From Halorarius halobius (GTDB lineage Archaea > Halobacteriota > Halobacteria > Halobacteriales > Haloarculaceae): 64,000 bases of DNA. A program made the translations under genes and the position numbers. The notes beneath the pieces are model-generated. The model was not told where the DNA came from. It saw only the letters and a list, made by a program, of their open reading frames with translations, and searched no databases. Positions 16,597 through 24,843 of this stretch are shown piece after piece. Numbering within the stretch: the stretch's first letter is position 1; the number at the start of each line of letters is the position of its first letter. Location: the NCBI RefSeq assembly GCF_024298865.1, contig NZ_CP101161.1:269227-333226 (forward strand). The letters are read 5' to 3'.

Positions 16597-18246
16597 TCAG
16601 CGGTCGACTTCGCCCATAATCGTATCCAGACTCCCGAGCGACGCGACGAGGTCCGGGACGTACTCGCCTTCGGCCATCTCGGGGAGCGCCTGGAGGTTCG
16701 AGAACGACGGTCCGCGTATCTTGAACCGCGCCGGCTTGTCCGTCCCGTCCGCGCGCATGTAGATGCCGAGTTCGCCCTTCGCGCCCTCGACGGCGCGATA
16801 TATCTCGGTGTCCGCCTCCGGCTTCAGCGTCCGGGGCACGTTCGACTGTATCGTCCGGTCGTCCTCGGGCCAGTCTTCCAGCAGGTCGATACACTGGTCG
16901 ATTATCTTCGCGGACTCCTCGACCTCACGCATCCGCACCAGCAAGCGGGCGTAGTTGTCACAGCCGTCCTCGGTGACGACGTCCCAGTCGAGTTCGTCGT
17001 AGTAGCCGTACGGGTCGTCCCGGCGCAGGTCGTAGTCGATACCGGAGGCGCGCGCCACGGGCCCGGTACAGCCGTAGCTCTTGGCGATGTCGGGGTCGAG
17101 ACGGCCCGTGTCGACGGTCCGCATCTGGAGCACCTCGTTGCCCGTCAGCAGGTCGTGGTACTCCTGGAGGCGCCGGGGCACCTCCTGGAGGAAGTCGCGC
17201 GTCTTCTCGAAGAACTCCTCGCGGGGCTGGGGGAGGTCCCACGCGACGCCGCCGAGCCGGAAGTAGTTGAACATCAGCCGCTGACCGGTGAGGTCCTCGA
17301 GCAGTCCCTGCACTTTCTCGCGGTCGGTGATGGCGTACATGAACGCGGCGGTGAACTCCCCGATGACGTCCAGCGCGTACGTGCCGACGGCGAGCAGATG
17401 CGAGAGGATGCGCGACAACTCGGCCGACATCGTCCGAATCACCTGCGCGTACTCCGGTACGTCGATGTCGGCCATCGACTCGGCGACCCGGGCGTAGGCC
17501 CACTCGTTGAGCAGGCCCGCACCGCTCCAGTCCCAGCGGTCGGGGTACGGCATTATCTGGTGGCGGTAGGTGCCCTGCTGGCACATCTGCTCCTCACAGC
17601 GGTGGATGTAGCCGAGGTCCGGTTCCACGTCCGCGACCTGCTCGCCGTCCAGCGTCGCCTCGATGTGGAGCACGCCGTGGGTCGAGGGATGGTGTGGGCC
17701 GATGTTGAGGAACATCGTGTCCGAGTCGCCGGCGTCGTCCTCCAGGGGGTTGGCGTGCTCGCGGAACGGGACGACCTGCGGCTTCTCGCCGTCGAAATCC
17801 AGCGACAGGGGGTGGCCCTGCCACGTCTCCGGCAGGAGGATGCGCCGCAGGTCCGGGTGGTCGTCGTACTCGATGCCCACGAGGTCGTACGCCTCCCGCT
17901 CGTGCCAATCGGCGGTCCGGTAGACGGGGTTGGCGGACTCGCTGACCGGCTCGTCCTTCGCCGTCGGAACGACGACGCTCACCTCGTCGGTGGGGTCGTC
18001 GTACTTCTTGAGGTGGTAGATGGTCTCGTAGCGGTCCTCGTACTCCTGGGCGGTCACGCAGGAACAGTGGTCGAAGCCGGCCTCGTCGCGGAGCAGGAAC
18101 AGCACGTCCTGCACCTCGTCAGGGCGGACGACGAACGCGGGCGCGTTCTCGTGGTCGTCGGTGTCGACGGCGTACTCCCCGAGGAGGGCGGCGAGGTCGG
18201 CGTCGCCAGCGACCGACTCGGCGGCCGCTGGCCGTTCGAGGCTCAT
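16597..18246 (-). CDS. nuoCD: NADH dehydrogenase-like complex I subunit C/D fusion
   Basis: 549 aa. The N-terminal third (about 1-165) is the NuoC (30-kDa) domain, with TIYHLKKY and the conserved HEREAYDLVGI followed by HPDLRRILL. From residue about 180 it is NuoD (49-kDa): MFLNIGPHHPSTHG, GYIHRCEE, and the ending LGSLDTIMGEVDR. The C/D fusion is usual in haloarchaea, where complex I takes electrons from an unknown donor rather than NADH. What is odd is that no other nuo gene is adjacent on either side, whereas nuoABCDHIJKLMN are normally contiguous. The sequence appears intact. Confidence 0.93.
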   Translation of the reverse strand: MSLERPAAAESVAGDADLAALLGEYAVDTDDHENAPAFVVRPDEVQDVLFLLRDEAGFDHCSCVTAQEYEDRYETIYHLKKYDDPTDEVSVVVPTAKDEPVSESANPVYRTADWHEREAYDLVGIEYDDHPDLRRILLPETWQGHPLSLDFDGEKPQVVPFREHANPLEDDAGDSDTMFLNIGPHHPSTHGVLHIEATLDGEQVADVEPDLGYIHRCEEQMCQQGTYRHQIMPYPDRWDWSGAGLLNEWAYARVAESMADIDVPEYAQVIRTMSAELSRILSHLLAVGTYALDVIGEFTAAFMYAITDREKVQGLLEDLTGQRLMFNYFRLGGVAWDLPQPREEFFEKTRDFLQEVPRRLQEYHDLLTGNEVLQMRTVDTGRLDPDIAKSYGCTGPVARASGIDYDLRRDDPYGYYDELDWDVVTEDGCDNYARLLVRMREVEESAKIIDQCIDLLEDWPEDDRTIQSNVPRTLKPEADTEIYRAVEGAKGELGIYMRADGTDKPARFKIRGPSFSNLQALPEMAEGEYVPDLVASLGSLDTIMGEVDR

Positions 18247-18330
18247 ACGCGGGACGTGGGCGGCCAGGTGTGGCTGATTTCTGCCTCACTCGTTCGGAGA
18301 TTTATTAGGGAGGCCGCCCCATCCGCCGCC

Positions 18331-19005
18331 GTGAAGTACCTGCGGTTGACTCTGCGCGTCGACAGCGCGCTCCGCCACCCCGTCCACCAGCGCATCGGCG
18401 AGAGCGACGAGATCGACCGGGACCTGCTTCTGGCCGGCAACACCGCGACCGACGGCTGGGACACGCTACTGTTCTACGTCGAGGGGGACCGGGGAGCGTA
18501 CCGCGACGCGCTCGAGGCGACCGACCGCGTCGCCGAGTACGAACTCACGGAGCCGTCGGACGGGGGGTTCTACGCCTACCTGAAGGACGAAGGCGACCCG
18601 CTGGACGAGTTGATGTTCGAAGCGTTCTCGCGGACGGGGCTGGTGCTGGTCCCGCCCGTGGAGTTCTTCGAGGGCGGACGGGCGACCCTGACGGTGCTGG
18701 GCGACCCGGACCGCCTGCAGGAACTGCTCGACGACCTGCCCGACGGCGTCGACGCCACCGTCGACCGCATCGGCGAGTACGACGAACGGGCCCCCCTGTT
18801 CGACCCCGGGCTGACGAGTCGCCAGCGCGAGGCCGTGGCGGCCGCCGTCGACGCCGGCTACTACGAGGTGCCCCGGAGCGGCACCGTCGCGGACGTGGCC
18901 GACCGCATCGGCTGTGCGGCCGGGACCGCCGACGAGCACCTCCGAAAGGCGGAGCGGGCGGTGATGCGCGAACTCGTGACGCGGGGGGCCGGCGGGCCCG
19001 CGTAG
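18331..19005 (+). CDS. HTH_10 (Bat-type) transcription regulator
   Basis: 224 aa from GTG at 18331; a TATA-like ttattag sits 31-25 nt upstream. The N-terminal half is an alpha/beta sensor-like domain as in haloarchaeal Bat-family proteins. The C-terminal 50 residues (LTSRQREAVAAAVDAGYYEVPR, then TVADVADRIG and TADEHLRKAE) form the bacterio-opsin-activator HTH_10 domain. It is divergent from nuoCD with an 84 nt gap, so it could control nuoCD or the acyl-CoA ligase downstream; this is inference from position. Confidence 0.87.
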   Translation: MKYLRLTLRVDSALRHPVHQRIGESDEIDRDLLLAGNTATDGWDTLLFYVEGDRGAYRDALEATDRVAEYELTEPSDGGFYAYLKDEGDPLDELMFEAFSRTGLVLVPPVEFFEGGRATLTVLGDPDRLQELLDDLPDGVDATVDRIGEYDERAPLFDPGLTSRQREAVAAAVDAGYYEVPRSGTVADVADRIGCAAGTADEHLRKAERAVMRELVTRGAGGPA

Positions 19006-19024
19006 TCGCGACCCCTCGGCTGGG

Positions 19025-19035
19025 AAACATTTATC
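19025..19035 (+). promoter_or_regulatory. TATA-like promoter of acyl-CoA ligase gene
   Basis: The sequence aacatttatcg lies about 26-36 nt before the ATG at 19061. Its TTTATC core matches the haloarchaeal TATA-box form and its distance fits a leaderless transcript. Confidence 0.5.
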
Positions 19036-19060
19036 GGGGCCGTCGGGGAATCCCGTAGAC

Positions 19061-20695
19061 ATGTCCCGCACGTACGAGGCCGTACAGGAGCGCCTCCACG
19101 ACGACGTGGCGACCGCCGAGACGGTCGGGGAGGCCGTCGCCGTCGCGGCCGACCTGTGGCCCGACGACCCGTATCTCGCGTTCGCGCCGACCGGCGAGCG
19201 GTTCACGTACGGCGAACTCGACGCCCGCGTCGACGAGGTGGCCGCCGCCCTCCACGCCGCCGGCGTCGAGCAGGGCGACCGCGTGGGGCTGTATCTGGAG
19301 AACGGCCCCACCTACGTCGTCGCGGCGTACGCCTGCGCGAAACTGGGGGCGGTGCAGGCGCCCATCAACTGGATGTACCGCGAGCGTGAGGTGAGCCACG
19401 CCGTCGAGTCCGCGGAGATGTCGGCGGTGCTCGTCGGGCCGGACGACGAGTACCACGACCGACTCGCGCCGGTCGCCCGCGAGTACGACCGTCTCGATAC
19501 GGTGGTCGTCACCGAGGGCGACGCCGCGTTCGAGGGTGCCGACACCCACGCGCTCCCCGCGCTGGTCGCCGAGGCGGATGACCCACCCACCCCGGACGTG
19601 GCCCACGAGGACCCGCTCGCCATCCTCTACACGTCGGGAACGACCGGCCTGCCGAAACCCGCGGTGCTGTCACACCAGTCGTATCTCCTCGGTGCGAAGA
19701 GCTTCCTCGGGGCGCCTGTCTCGCCCGACGGGACGAACTTCAACCCCTACCCACTCTTTCACGCGAACAACCAGGTGTACTCGATGCTCGGGTCGCTGTT
19801 GCTCGGCGGCGAGTACGTCCTCGCGGACTCCTTCTCGGCCAGCGGCTTCTTCGACGTCGTCACCGAGTACGGCGTCACCTCGTTCAACATCATCGGCGGC
19901 GTCCCGAAGATGCTCGACGCCACGCACGACGACGACGAGATTCCCGACACGTCGCTCGACCTCGCTATCGGGCCCATCTCCGACGAACTCTGGGACCGGT
20001 TCCAGGAGCGGTTCGACCTCGACGTCGTCCAGATATACTCCCAGACGGAGAGCACGACCCTGCTGATGAACCACCCGGACCTCGACGCCCGCAAACCGAC
20101 GGCCATCGGGAAGCCGATGTTCCCCGACCTCGGCCACGAGGCGTGGGTGCTCGACGAGGCCGGCGAGGAGGTGCCCGCCGGCGAGACGGGCGAGTTGGTC
20201 CGTACCGACCCCGGCTGTATGGACGGCTACTGGAACATGCCCGAGAAGACGACCGAGACGCTCCGGGAGGGCAAGATACACTCCGGTGACGTGGTGCGCC
20301 GCGACGAAGAGGGGTTCCTCTACTACGTCGACCGGAAGAAGTTCATGATACGCCGCGGCGGCGAGAACATCTCCGCCCAGGAGATAGAGACCGTCGTCGA
20401 CGAACTGCCGGGGGTCGCCGAGTCGGCGGCGATTCCGGTGCCCGACGAGATGCTCGGCGAGACGGTGAAGGTGCTGGTGATGCGCGCCGACGAGACGGTC
20501 ACCGAACGCGACGTCGTGGCCCACGTCGCCGCGACGCTCGCGCCGTACAAGGTGCCCCGGTACGTCGAGTTCACCGACTCGTTCCCGCGGACCCCCACCG
20601 AGCGCATCCGCCGGGTCGAACTCGCGGACGCGGAGGAGGACCGCGAGGACCACGGCTGGGACCGCGACGAGGCGTTCCCCGACTGGGAACCTTAG
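19061..20695 (+). CDS. Acyl-CoA synthetase (AMP-forming), class I
   Basis: 544 aa. AMP-binding motif A10-like signature YTSGTTGLPK at about residue 190, YSQTESTT at about 327 (A5), GELVRTDPGCMDGYW, SGDVVRRDEEGFLYYVDRKK (A7/A8) and the C-terminal lysine region PYKVPRYVEF. The enzyme joins a carboxylate to CoA via an acyl-adenylate. Substrate (medium or long fatty acid, or aromatic) cannot be told. Its stop TAG overlaps the stop of the convergent Nudix gene: TTAG at 20692-20695 serves both strands. Confidence 0.92.
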   Translation: MSRTYEAVQERLHDDVATAETVGEAVAVAADLWPDDPYLAFAPTGERFTYGELDARVDEVAAALHAAGVEQGDRVGLYLENGPTYVVAAYACAKLGAVQAPINWMYREREVSHAVESAEMSAVLVGPDDEYHDRLAPVAREYDRLDTVVVTEGDAAFEGADTHALPALVAEADDPPTPDVAHEDPLAILYTSGTTGLPKPAVLSHQSYLLGAKSFLGAPVSPDGTNFNPYPLFHANNQVYSMLGSLLLGGEYVLADSFSASGFFDVVTEYGVTSFNIIGGVPKMLDATHDDDEIPDTSLDLAIGPISDELWDRFQERFDLDVVQIYSQTESTTLLMNHPDLDARKPTAIGKPMFPDLGHEAWVLDEAGEEVPAGETGELVRTDPGCMDGYWNMPEKTTETLREGKIHSGDVVRRDEEGFLYYVDRKKFMIRRGGENISAQEIETVVDELPGVAESAAIPVPDEMLGETVKVLVMRADETVTERDVVAHVAATLAPYKVPRYVEFTDSFPRTPTERIRRVELADAEEDREDHGWDRDEAFPDWEP

Positions 20696-21234
20696 CGGAG
20701 CGCGTACTGCAGTATCGCCAGCGCCGACCGGCCGTCGCGCATCTCGCCCGCGAGACAGTCGGCCCGGAGGTCGTCGAACGCCGCCTCCTCGACCCGGATG
20801 GACTCGTTGAAATCGAGGTCCTGCTCGGCGGTCGGCTCGCAGTCGTGGGCGACGACGTAGTGGAACGTCGCGTCGAGCAGGCCGTTGGCCGGTTCGTACG
20901 TGCAGAGCCGCTCGACCGTCCCCGCCTCGTAGCCGGTCTCTTCGGCCAGTTCCCGGCGCGCGGCCGTCGCGACGTCGTCGTCGCCCGGTTCCAGCCCCCC
21001 GGCGGGGAGCCCCCGGTTGACGCGTTTCACCGCCTGTCGCCACTCCTCGATGACGACCACGTCGCCGTCGGGCGTGAACGGGAGCACGACCACCGAGTCG
21101 GGTTCGGTGAGGAAGTGGAACTCCGTCTCGGTGCCGTCGGGCAGGCGCACGTCGTCGCGCTGGACGTCGAACCCGGGGCAGGTGTAGTCGACGGCCGAAT
21201 CCAGCGTCTCCCACGCGAGCGGGTCGTCGGTCAT
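20692..21234 (-). CDS. Nudix hydrolase, ADP-ribose pyrophosphatase type
   Basis: 180 aa from ATG at 21234. The Nudix box appears as GGLEPGDDDVATAARRELAEETGY (the central REx2EE-G core is intact; the usual first Glu is Asp). DSVVVLPFTPDGDVVVIEEWRQAVKR and GLPAGGLEPGD match the ADP-ribose pyrophosphatase/NUDT5 group, so the substrate is probably a nucleoside diphosphate linked to another moiety. Cytoplasmic, single gene. Longer upstream reading discarded as shadow. Confidence 0.88.
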   Translation of the reverse strand: MTDDPLAWETLDSAVDYTCPGFDVQRDDVRLPDGTETEFHFLTEPDSVVVLPFTPDGDVVVIEEWRQAVKRVNRGLPAGGLEPGDDDVATAARRELAEETGYEAGTVERLCTYEPANGLLDATFHYVVAHDCEPTAEQDLDFNESIRVEEAAFDDLRADCLAGEMRDGRSALAILQYALR

Positions 21235-21296
21235 ACCTGTTCTCCGCGTGGACCCGGCAAAAACCTCGGGACGGGGGGTCGTCGGCAGGGGGCCGC

Positions 21297-21890
21297 TCAC
21301 AGCAGGCCGCGGAGCCCGACCATCATCACGACGATGGCGAGCATGAACGCGCTCTGGAGGAGCCCCCAGCGAAGCGCCGAGCCGAACAGCGCGTCGAGGC
21401 GCTCGCCGTCCGGGTCCTCCCGGTCGAGTTCGACGACGAGCCGTGTGGTCGCTCGATGGAGCGGGCCGAACCCGTTGAGCAACATCAACCCGCCGATGGT
21501 GAGCGCGCCCCACAGCCAGATGGAGGGGTCCGCCCAGTAGCCCAGCAGGTGCGCCAGCCCGATGCCCGACCCGACGACGCCGACGCTGAGCGGTTCGGCG
21601 ACGGTCACCAGTTTGGGGACGAGGTGGTAGTTGACGGCGCCGGCCGCCTCGTCGGGTGCGGCGTCCAGCGACGGCCCCATCACGAACTTGAAGAAGAAGT
21701 CGAGGCCGAACCAGAACGCCCCGAGCGCGACGTGGACGTAGAACATGAGCGACGCGACACCCGAGAGGTACGCCGCTATCGGCGCGCCGATGGTGACCAG
21801 CACCGCGGCGACGGCGAACTCGCGGTCCGCGAGGTCGACGACGAGGCCTATCTGCTCGCGGTGGGACAGCGCCTCCTCAGCGGTCGCCAT
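21297..21890 (-). CDS. Integral membrane protein, function unknown
   Basis: 197 aa with five or six hydrophobic segments: about 25-48, 50-75 (MFYVHVALGAFWFGLDFFFKFV), 95-118, 122-142 and 172-195. The FYVHVALGAFWFGLDFF piece, with a His in a membrane helix, resembles DUF2269/CopD-type proteins, but that is weak. An ATG is at 21890. Upstream, 243 nt of largely AT-rich intergenic DNA separates it from the HxlR-type regulator gene on the same strand. Confidence 0.72.
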   Translation of the reverse strand: MATAEEALSHREQIGLVVDLADREFAVAAVLVTIGAPIAAYLSGVASLMFYVHVALGAFWFGLDFFFKFVMGPSLDAAPDEAAGAVNYHLVPKLVTVAEPLSVGVVGSGIGLAHLLGYWADPSIWLWGALTIGGLMLLNGFGPLHRATTRLVVELDREDPDGERLDALFGSALRWGLLQSAFMLAIVVMMVGLRGLL

Positions 21891-22044
21891 CGGTCACCCC
21901 GCTGGTGGCACGACCCCGCTCGGTCACATCTCGACCCCCGGTCGGGTCGGTCTCGTAGCGTCTCGGTTCGACATCCGCGCGTGCTGGCTCGCGTGGCATG
22001 ACACATCAGGGCCTGGAGCCCACGACCCACCGTTCGACTCGGTA

Positions 22045-22070
22045 GGAATTATAATTATTGTGATATTAAC
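22045..22070 (-). promoter_or_regulatory. AT-rich intergenic island between HxlR regulator and membrane protein
   Basis: A 26 nt stretch almost free of G and C (ggaattataattattgtga onward) is in striking contrast with the surroundings. It contains the perfect palindrome aattataatt (22047-22056). It lies about 150-180 nt before the minus-strand membrane protein gene and 60-90 nt past the HxlR stop, so it may be a terminator for one or a promoter/operator for the other. A distinct HxlR site cannot be proven. Confidence 0.4.
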
Positions 22071-22132
22071 GTGAGTTGGTCACGGCGACACGACGAAGTA
22101 ACACGACGCAACCGGGCAGGCGCAGTCCGTGG

Positions 22133-22507
22133 CTACTCGGGCAGTTCGACGGCCGGCATCTCCGCGGCGGTGTGTTCCCAGGCCCACTCCTCGAACTCGT
22201 TGAACACGCCGGTGAGCGAGGCGCCCCGGTCGGTCAGGTCGTAGTACGTCGCAATCGGGTCGTCCTCCAGTCGGCGCCGGACCAGGTCCCGCTGTTCGAG
22301 TTCGTCGAGCACCCGCGAGAGCGTCGTCGAGTCGGCCGTCGTCGTCTCCTGTATCTCGCTAAACCGCTGTTCGCCGTACAGTTGGAGACTCCGGAGCACC
22401 GTGAGTCGCCACTTCGAGCCGACGACTTCGAACGCGCGGGCGACCGGACACACCTCGAACAGGTCGTCTCCCGGTTCGGGTCTCGGTGGGTCGTCGTCGC
22501 AGGCCAT
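22133..22507 (-). CDS. HxlR-family winged-helix regulator
   Basis: 124 aa from ATG at 22507 (an ATG at 22525 is also in frame). The motif CPVARAFEVVGSKWRLTVLRSL is the start of the HxlR wHTH, followed by RFSEIQETTTADSTTLSRVLDELEQRDLVRR. One Cys at the start of the domain is the one often used for redox or electrophile sensing in this family. Its target is likely nearby, perhaps the membrane protein just downstream. Confidence 0.9.
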   Translation of the reverse strand: MACDDDPPRPEPGDDLFEVCPVARAFEVVGSKWRLTVLRSLQLYGEQRFSEIQETTTADSTTLSRVLDELEQRDLVRRRLEDDPIATYYDLTDRGASLTGVFNEFEEWAWEHTAAEMPAVELPE

Positions 22508-22639
22508 AATGCGATATGCTACCACAGGTCACGACAAAAAGGTATCTCCCCCACGGACAGCGGGGCCCCTCCGGAGGACCGCCAGCGGCGGAAAGCGAGC
22601 CGCTCCCTACTGGTGATGACCACTAAACGTCCGCACACG

Positions 22640-23260
22640 TCACGCCTCCGGCGTCCCCACGCGGGCGATGCGCCCGTCCCGGAGCCACGCGTCGTACGTC
22701 TCGCCGAGGCCGCGCGGGTCGCGGAGGCGGAGCAACGTGTGGGGGAACTCCCCGGGCAACATCACGTCGAACGTCCACAGCGGGGCGTCCTCCAGCCCGC
22801 CGTTCTCCCGCCGGGGTCGGACGAGCGTGGAGTGTTCGCGCCCGAACGAGGGCGCGTGTCCCGCCTGATGGACCCGGAGCACGCGCGGCGCCGCCGGACA
22901 GACGTACACCTCGTCGCCGAGGGTGTAACCGCGGAGGAACCGGGTCGCCGCCCACACCCGGAGCCCACGGGGGAACGACCCCGACTGCACCGGCCGGTCG
23001 GGGTCGCCGTCGGGGCCGTGGTGGGCGTCGAACGCCCGGACGTAGTCACACCAGCCGAGTTCCCGCTCGACGACGGCCGCGTCAGGGTCGGCGTCGGACG
23101 GCGAATCCGAGCGGTCGGCGCCCTGCACGGACGAAGTGAGCCGGTGCCACGCCGAGAGCACGGCGATAGCGAGGAGGCCACAGGCGACGGCGGCCGCCCG
23201 GCGACAGCCGTCGACGAGTCGCCGTCGGGCGACGCTCGTCGCCTCGGATGACGGGGACAT
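22640..23260 (-). CDS. Haloarchaeal membrane-anchored protein, function unknown
   Basis: 206 aa from ATG at 23260. An Arg-rich start, one membrane segment (AAAVACGLLAIAVLSAW, about 20-38), then a soluble domain that includes LGWCDYVRAF and WTFDVMLPGEFPHTLLRLRDPRG. An alternative upstream start at 23362 would overlap the divergent gene and is less likely. A perfect-looking inverted element (ggaatagg...cctatccc, 23283-23320) is in the 82 nt divergent promoter region. No family recognised. Confidence 0.62.
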   Translation of the reverse strand: MSPSSEATSVARRRLVDGCRRAAAVACGLLAIAVLSAWHRLTSSVQGADRSDSPSDADPDAAVVERELGWCDYVRAFDAHHGPDGDPDRPVQSGSFPRGLRVWAATRFLRGYTLGDEVYVCPAAPRVLRVHQAGHAPSFGREHSTLVRPRRENGGLEDAPLWTFDVMLPGEFPHTLLRLRDPRGLGETYDAWLRDGRIARVGTPEA

Positions 23261-23342
23261 GGCTCCGACTCCCGGAGACGACGGAATAGGTTTTGTGCCG
23301 ACGAGCAGAAAGCCTATCCCGCTGACCGTCGGGGTCCGGTCC

Positions 23343-24119
23343 GTGCGGGTCGTCCTGTTCACCAGCGAGGAACCGCTGTACCTACCCCCCTATATCCAGC
23401 CGATACTCGCGGCATACGGCGACGCCGTCGACCGTCTCGTCGTCGCGCCGTTCGACGCCCCGCTCCGGCGACAGGTCCGCGAGTATCTCGGCATGTACGG
23501 CGTCCGGGCGGGGGCGCGGATGGGCCTCAGCTATCTCGGTGCGAGCGCGCTCGGCGCGCTTCCCCGCTCGGTGACCCGGCGGATGACGGGTCGCCACTAC
23601 TCGGTCGCGGGCGTCGCACGGGCACACGACGTGCCGGTCGAGCGCGTACCCGACGTCTCCGACCCCGGGTTCGTCGACCGGATGCGCGCGCTCGACCCCG
23701 AGGTGTTGCTGTCGGTGGTCGCGGGCCAGCGTCTCCCGCCGGCCCTGCTCGACTGCGCGACGGAGGCGCTGAACCTCCACGGGTCGCTGCTACCGAACTA
23801 CCGCGGCCGCGCGACGGCGTTCTGGCCCCTCTACTACGGCGACGACCGGACGGGCGTCACGGCCCACCGGATGACCGACCGCTTCGACGCCGGCCCCGTC
23901 ATCGAACGGCGGGCGTTCCCCATCGAGGACGACGACACGGTCGATTCGGTGTACCGGAAGCTATCGGCGACCGGCGCGGCGCTGGCGGTGGACCTCCTCG
24001 ACGCCTACCCCGAGTTGCCAGAGCCGACTCCGAACGAGACGACGAAAGCCGACTACCACGGCGTACCCGACGCGAGCGAGCGCCGGACGTTCCGCGAGCG
24101 CGGCGGCGAGTTCCTCTGA
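23343..24119 (+). CDS. Formyltransferase family protein (methionyl-tRNA/sugar formyltransferase fold)
   Basis: 258 aa from GTG at 23343. It has the core catalytic triad of the 10-formyl-THF formyltransferase fold: LNLHGSLLPNYRG at about residue 141-153 (Asn, His), and the Asp of MTDRFDAGPVI at about 181-191. Haloarchaea do not formylate initiator tRNA, so a sugar or other small-molecule formyltransferase is the likelier role. It stands beside a membrane protein of unknown function, divergent from it, and the substrate is unknown. Confidence 0.82.
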   Translation: MRVVLFTSEEPLYLPPYIQPILAAYGDAVDRLVVAPFDAPLRRQVREYLGMYGVRAGARMGLSYLGASALGALPRSVTRRMTGRHYSVAGVARAHDVPVERVPDVSDPGFVDRMRALDPEVLLSVVAGQRLPPALLDCATEALNLHGSLLPNYRGRATAFWPLYYGDDRTGVTAHRMTDRFDAGPVIERRAFPIEDDDTVDSVYRKLSATGAALAVDLLDAYPELPEPTPNETTKADYHGVPDASERRTFRERGGEFL

Positions 24120-24157
24120 CGGTGCCGGCGGCGACGGTCGCCGTCGACCGGGTCGAC

Positions 24158-24772
24158 TCAGAGCCCGCCGGCCCCGGAGTCGGCGTCGGGGAGCGGCGCC
24201 CGCTCCACGTCGAGCCCCAGTTCCTCCAGCGCCGCTTCCAGATGCTCGCCCTCGGCGTACTCGGCGCCGTCCTCGAGGCGCTTCTGCTGGGCGAGCGCGA
24301 GCACCTCGCCGCGGCGCTCGTCGGGGATGACGTACTTGTCCGTCGAGAGTTCGATGACGAGGCCGTTGTGGTCGCGCGTATAGAGCGAGTGGAAGATGCC
24401 GCGGTCGAACTCGTTGTAGCCGTGGCCCGCGTCGTCGAGCGCCTGCTTCACCTCCTCGATGCGCGCGGGGTCGAACCGGAACGCGATGTGGTGGACGCCG
24501 CCGACGCCGGTGCGCTGTGGCTGTGGGTTCGACTGGCGGCCCTCCTCGACGAAGAAGGTGAGGATGCGGCCGTCGCCGGTGTCGAAGAACAGGTGGGTGA
24601 CGTGCGGCGCGTCGAGGTTCGGCTGACGCAACACGAGCGGCATCCCGAGCAGGTCGCGGTAGAACTCGACGGTGTCCTCGACGTTGCTCCCCACGAGGGT
24701 GACGTGGTCGAGGCCGGTGGTGTGGACGGGGCTGTCCGGCAGGTCGGCGGTGACTGGTACGTCCTCGCTCAT
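24158..24772 (-). CDS. VOC (glyoxalase/dioxygenase) family protein
   Basis: 204 aa from ATG at 24772. The beta-alpha-beta-beta-beta modules are visible: LDHVTLVGSNVEDTVEFYRDLLG near residue 20 and VHHIAFRFDPARIEEV near residue 94, with metal-type residues His (LDH), Glu (VIELS) and His (VHH). This layout fits type I extradiol dioxygenase or glyoxalase I-like enzymes; the substrate is unknown. An extra helical C-terminal stretch of about 55 residues follows the second module. Confidence 0.87.
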   Translation of the reverse strand: MSEDVPVTADLPDSPVHTTGLDHVTLVGSNVEDTVEFYRDLLGMPLVLRQPNLDAPHVTHLFFDTGDGRILTFFVEEGRQSNPQPQRTGVGGVHHIAFRFDPARIEEVKQALDDAGHGYNEFDRGIFHSLYTRDHNGLVIELSTDKYVIPDERRGEVLALAQQKRLEDGAEYAEGEHLEAALEELGLDVERAPLPDADSGAGGL

Positions 24773-24843
24773 ACCCGTGGTACGCGGTCCAGAACTAAAG
24801 GCGCTCCCGGACACGGGGGTTACCGGGTGACGGGCCCGTCAGG

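Noticed and set aside
17155-18330. Upstream extension of the HTH_10 regulator frame
   Set aside because: Antisense to nuoCD; the GTG at 18331 with a TATA-like box upstream is the better start.
22047-22056. aattataatt palindrome as HxlR operator
   Set aside because: Only 10 bp and AT-rich; it cannot be told apart from a TATA box or terminator, so it is listed only as an AT-rich island.
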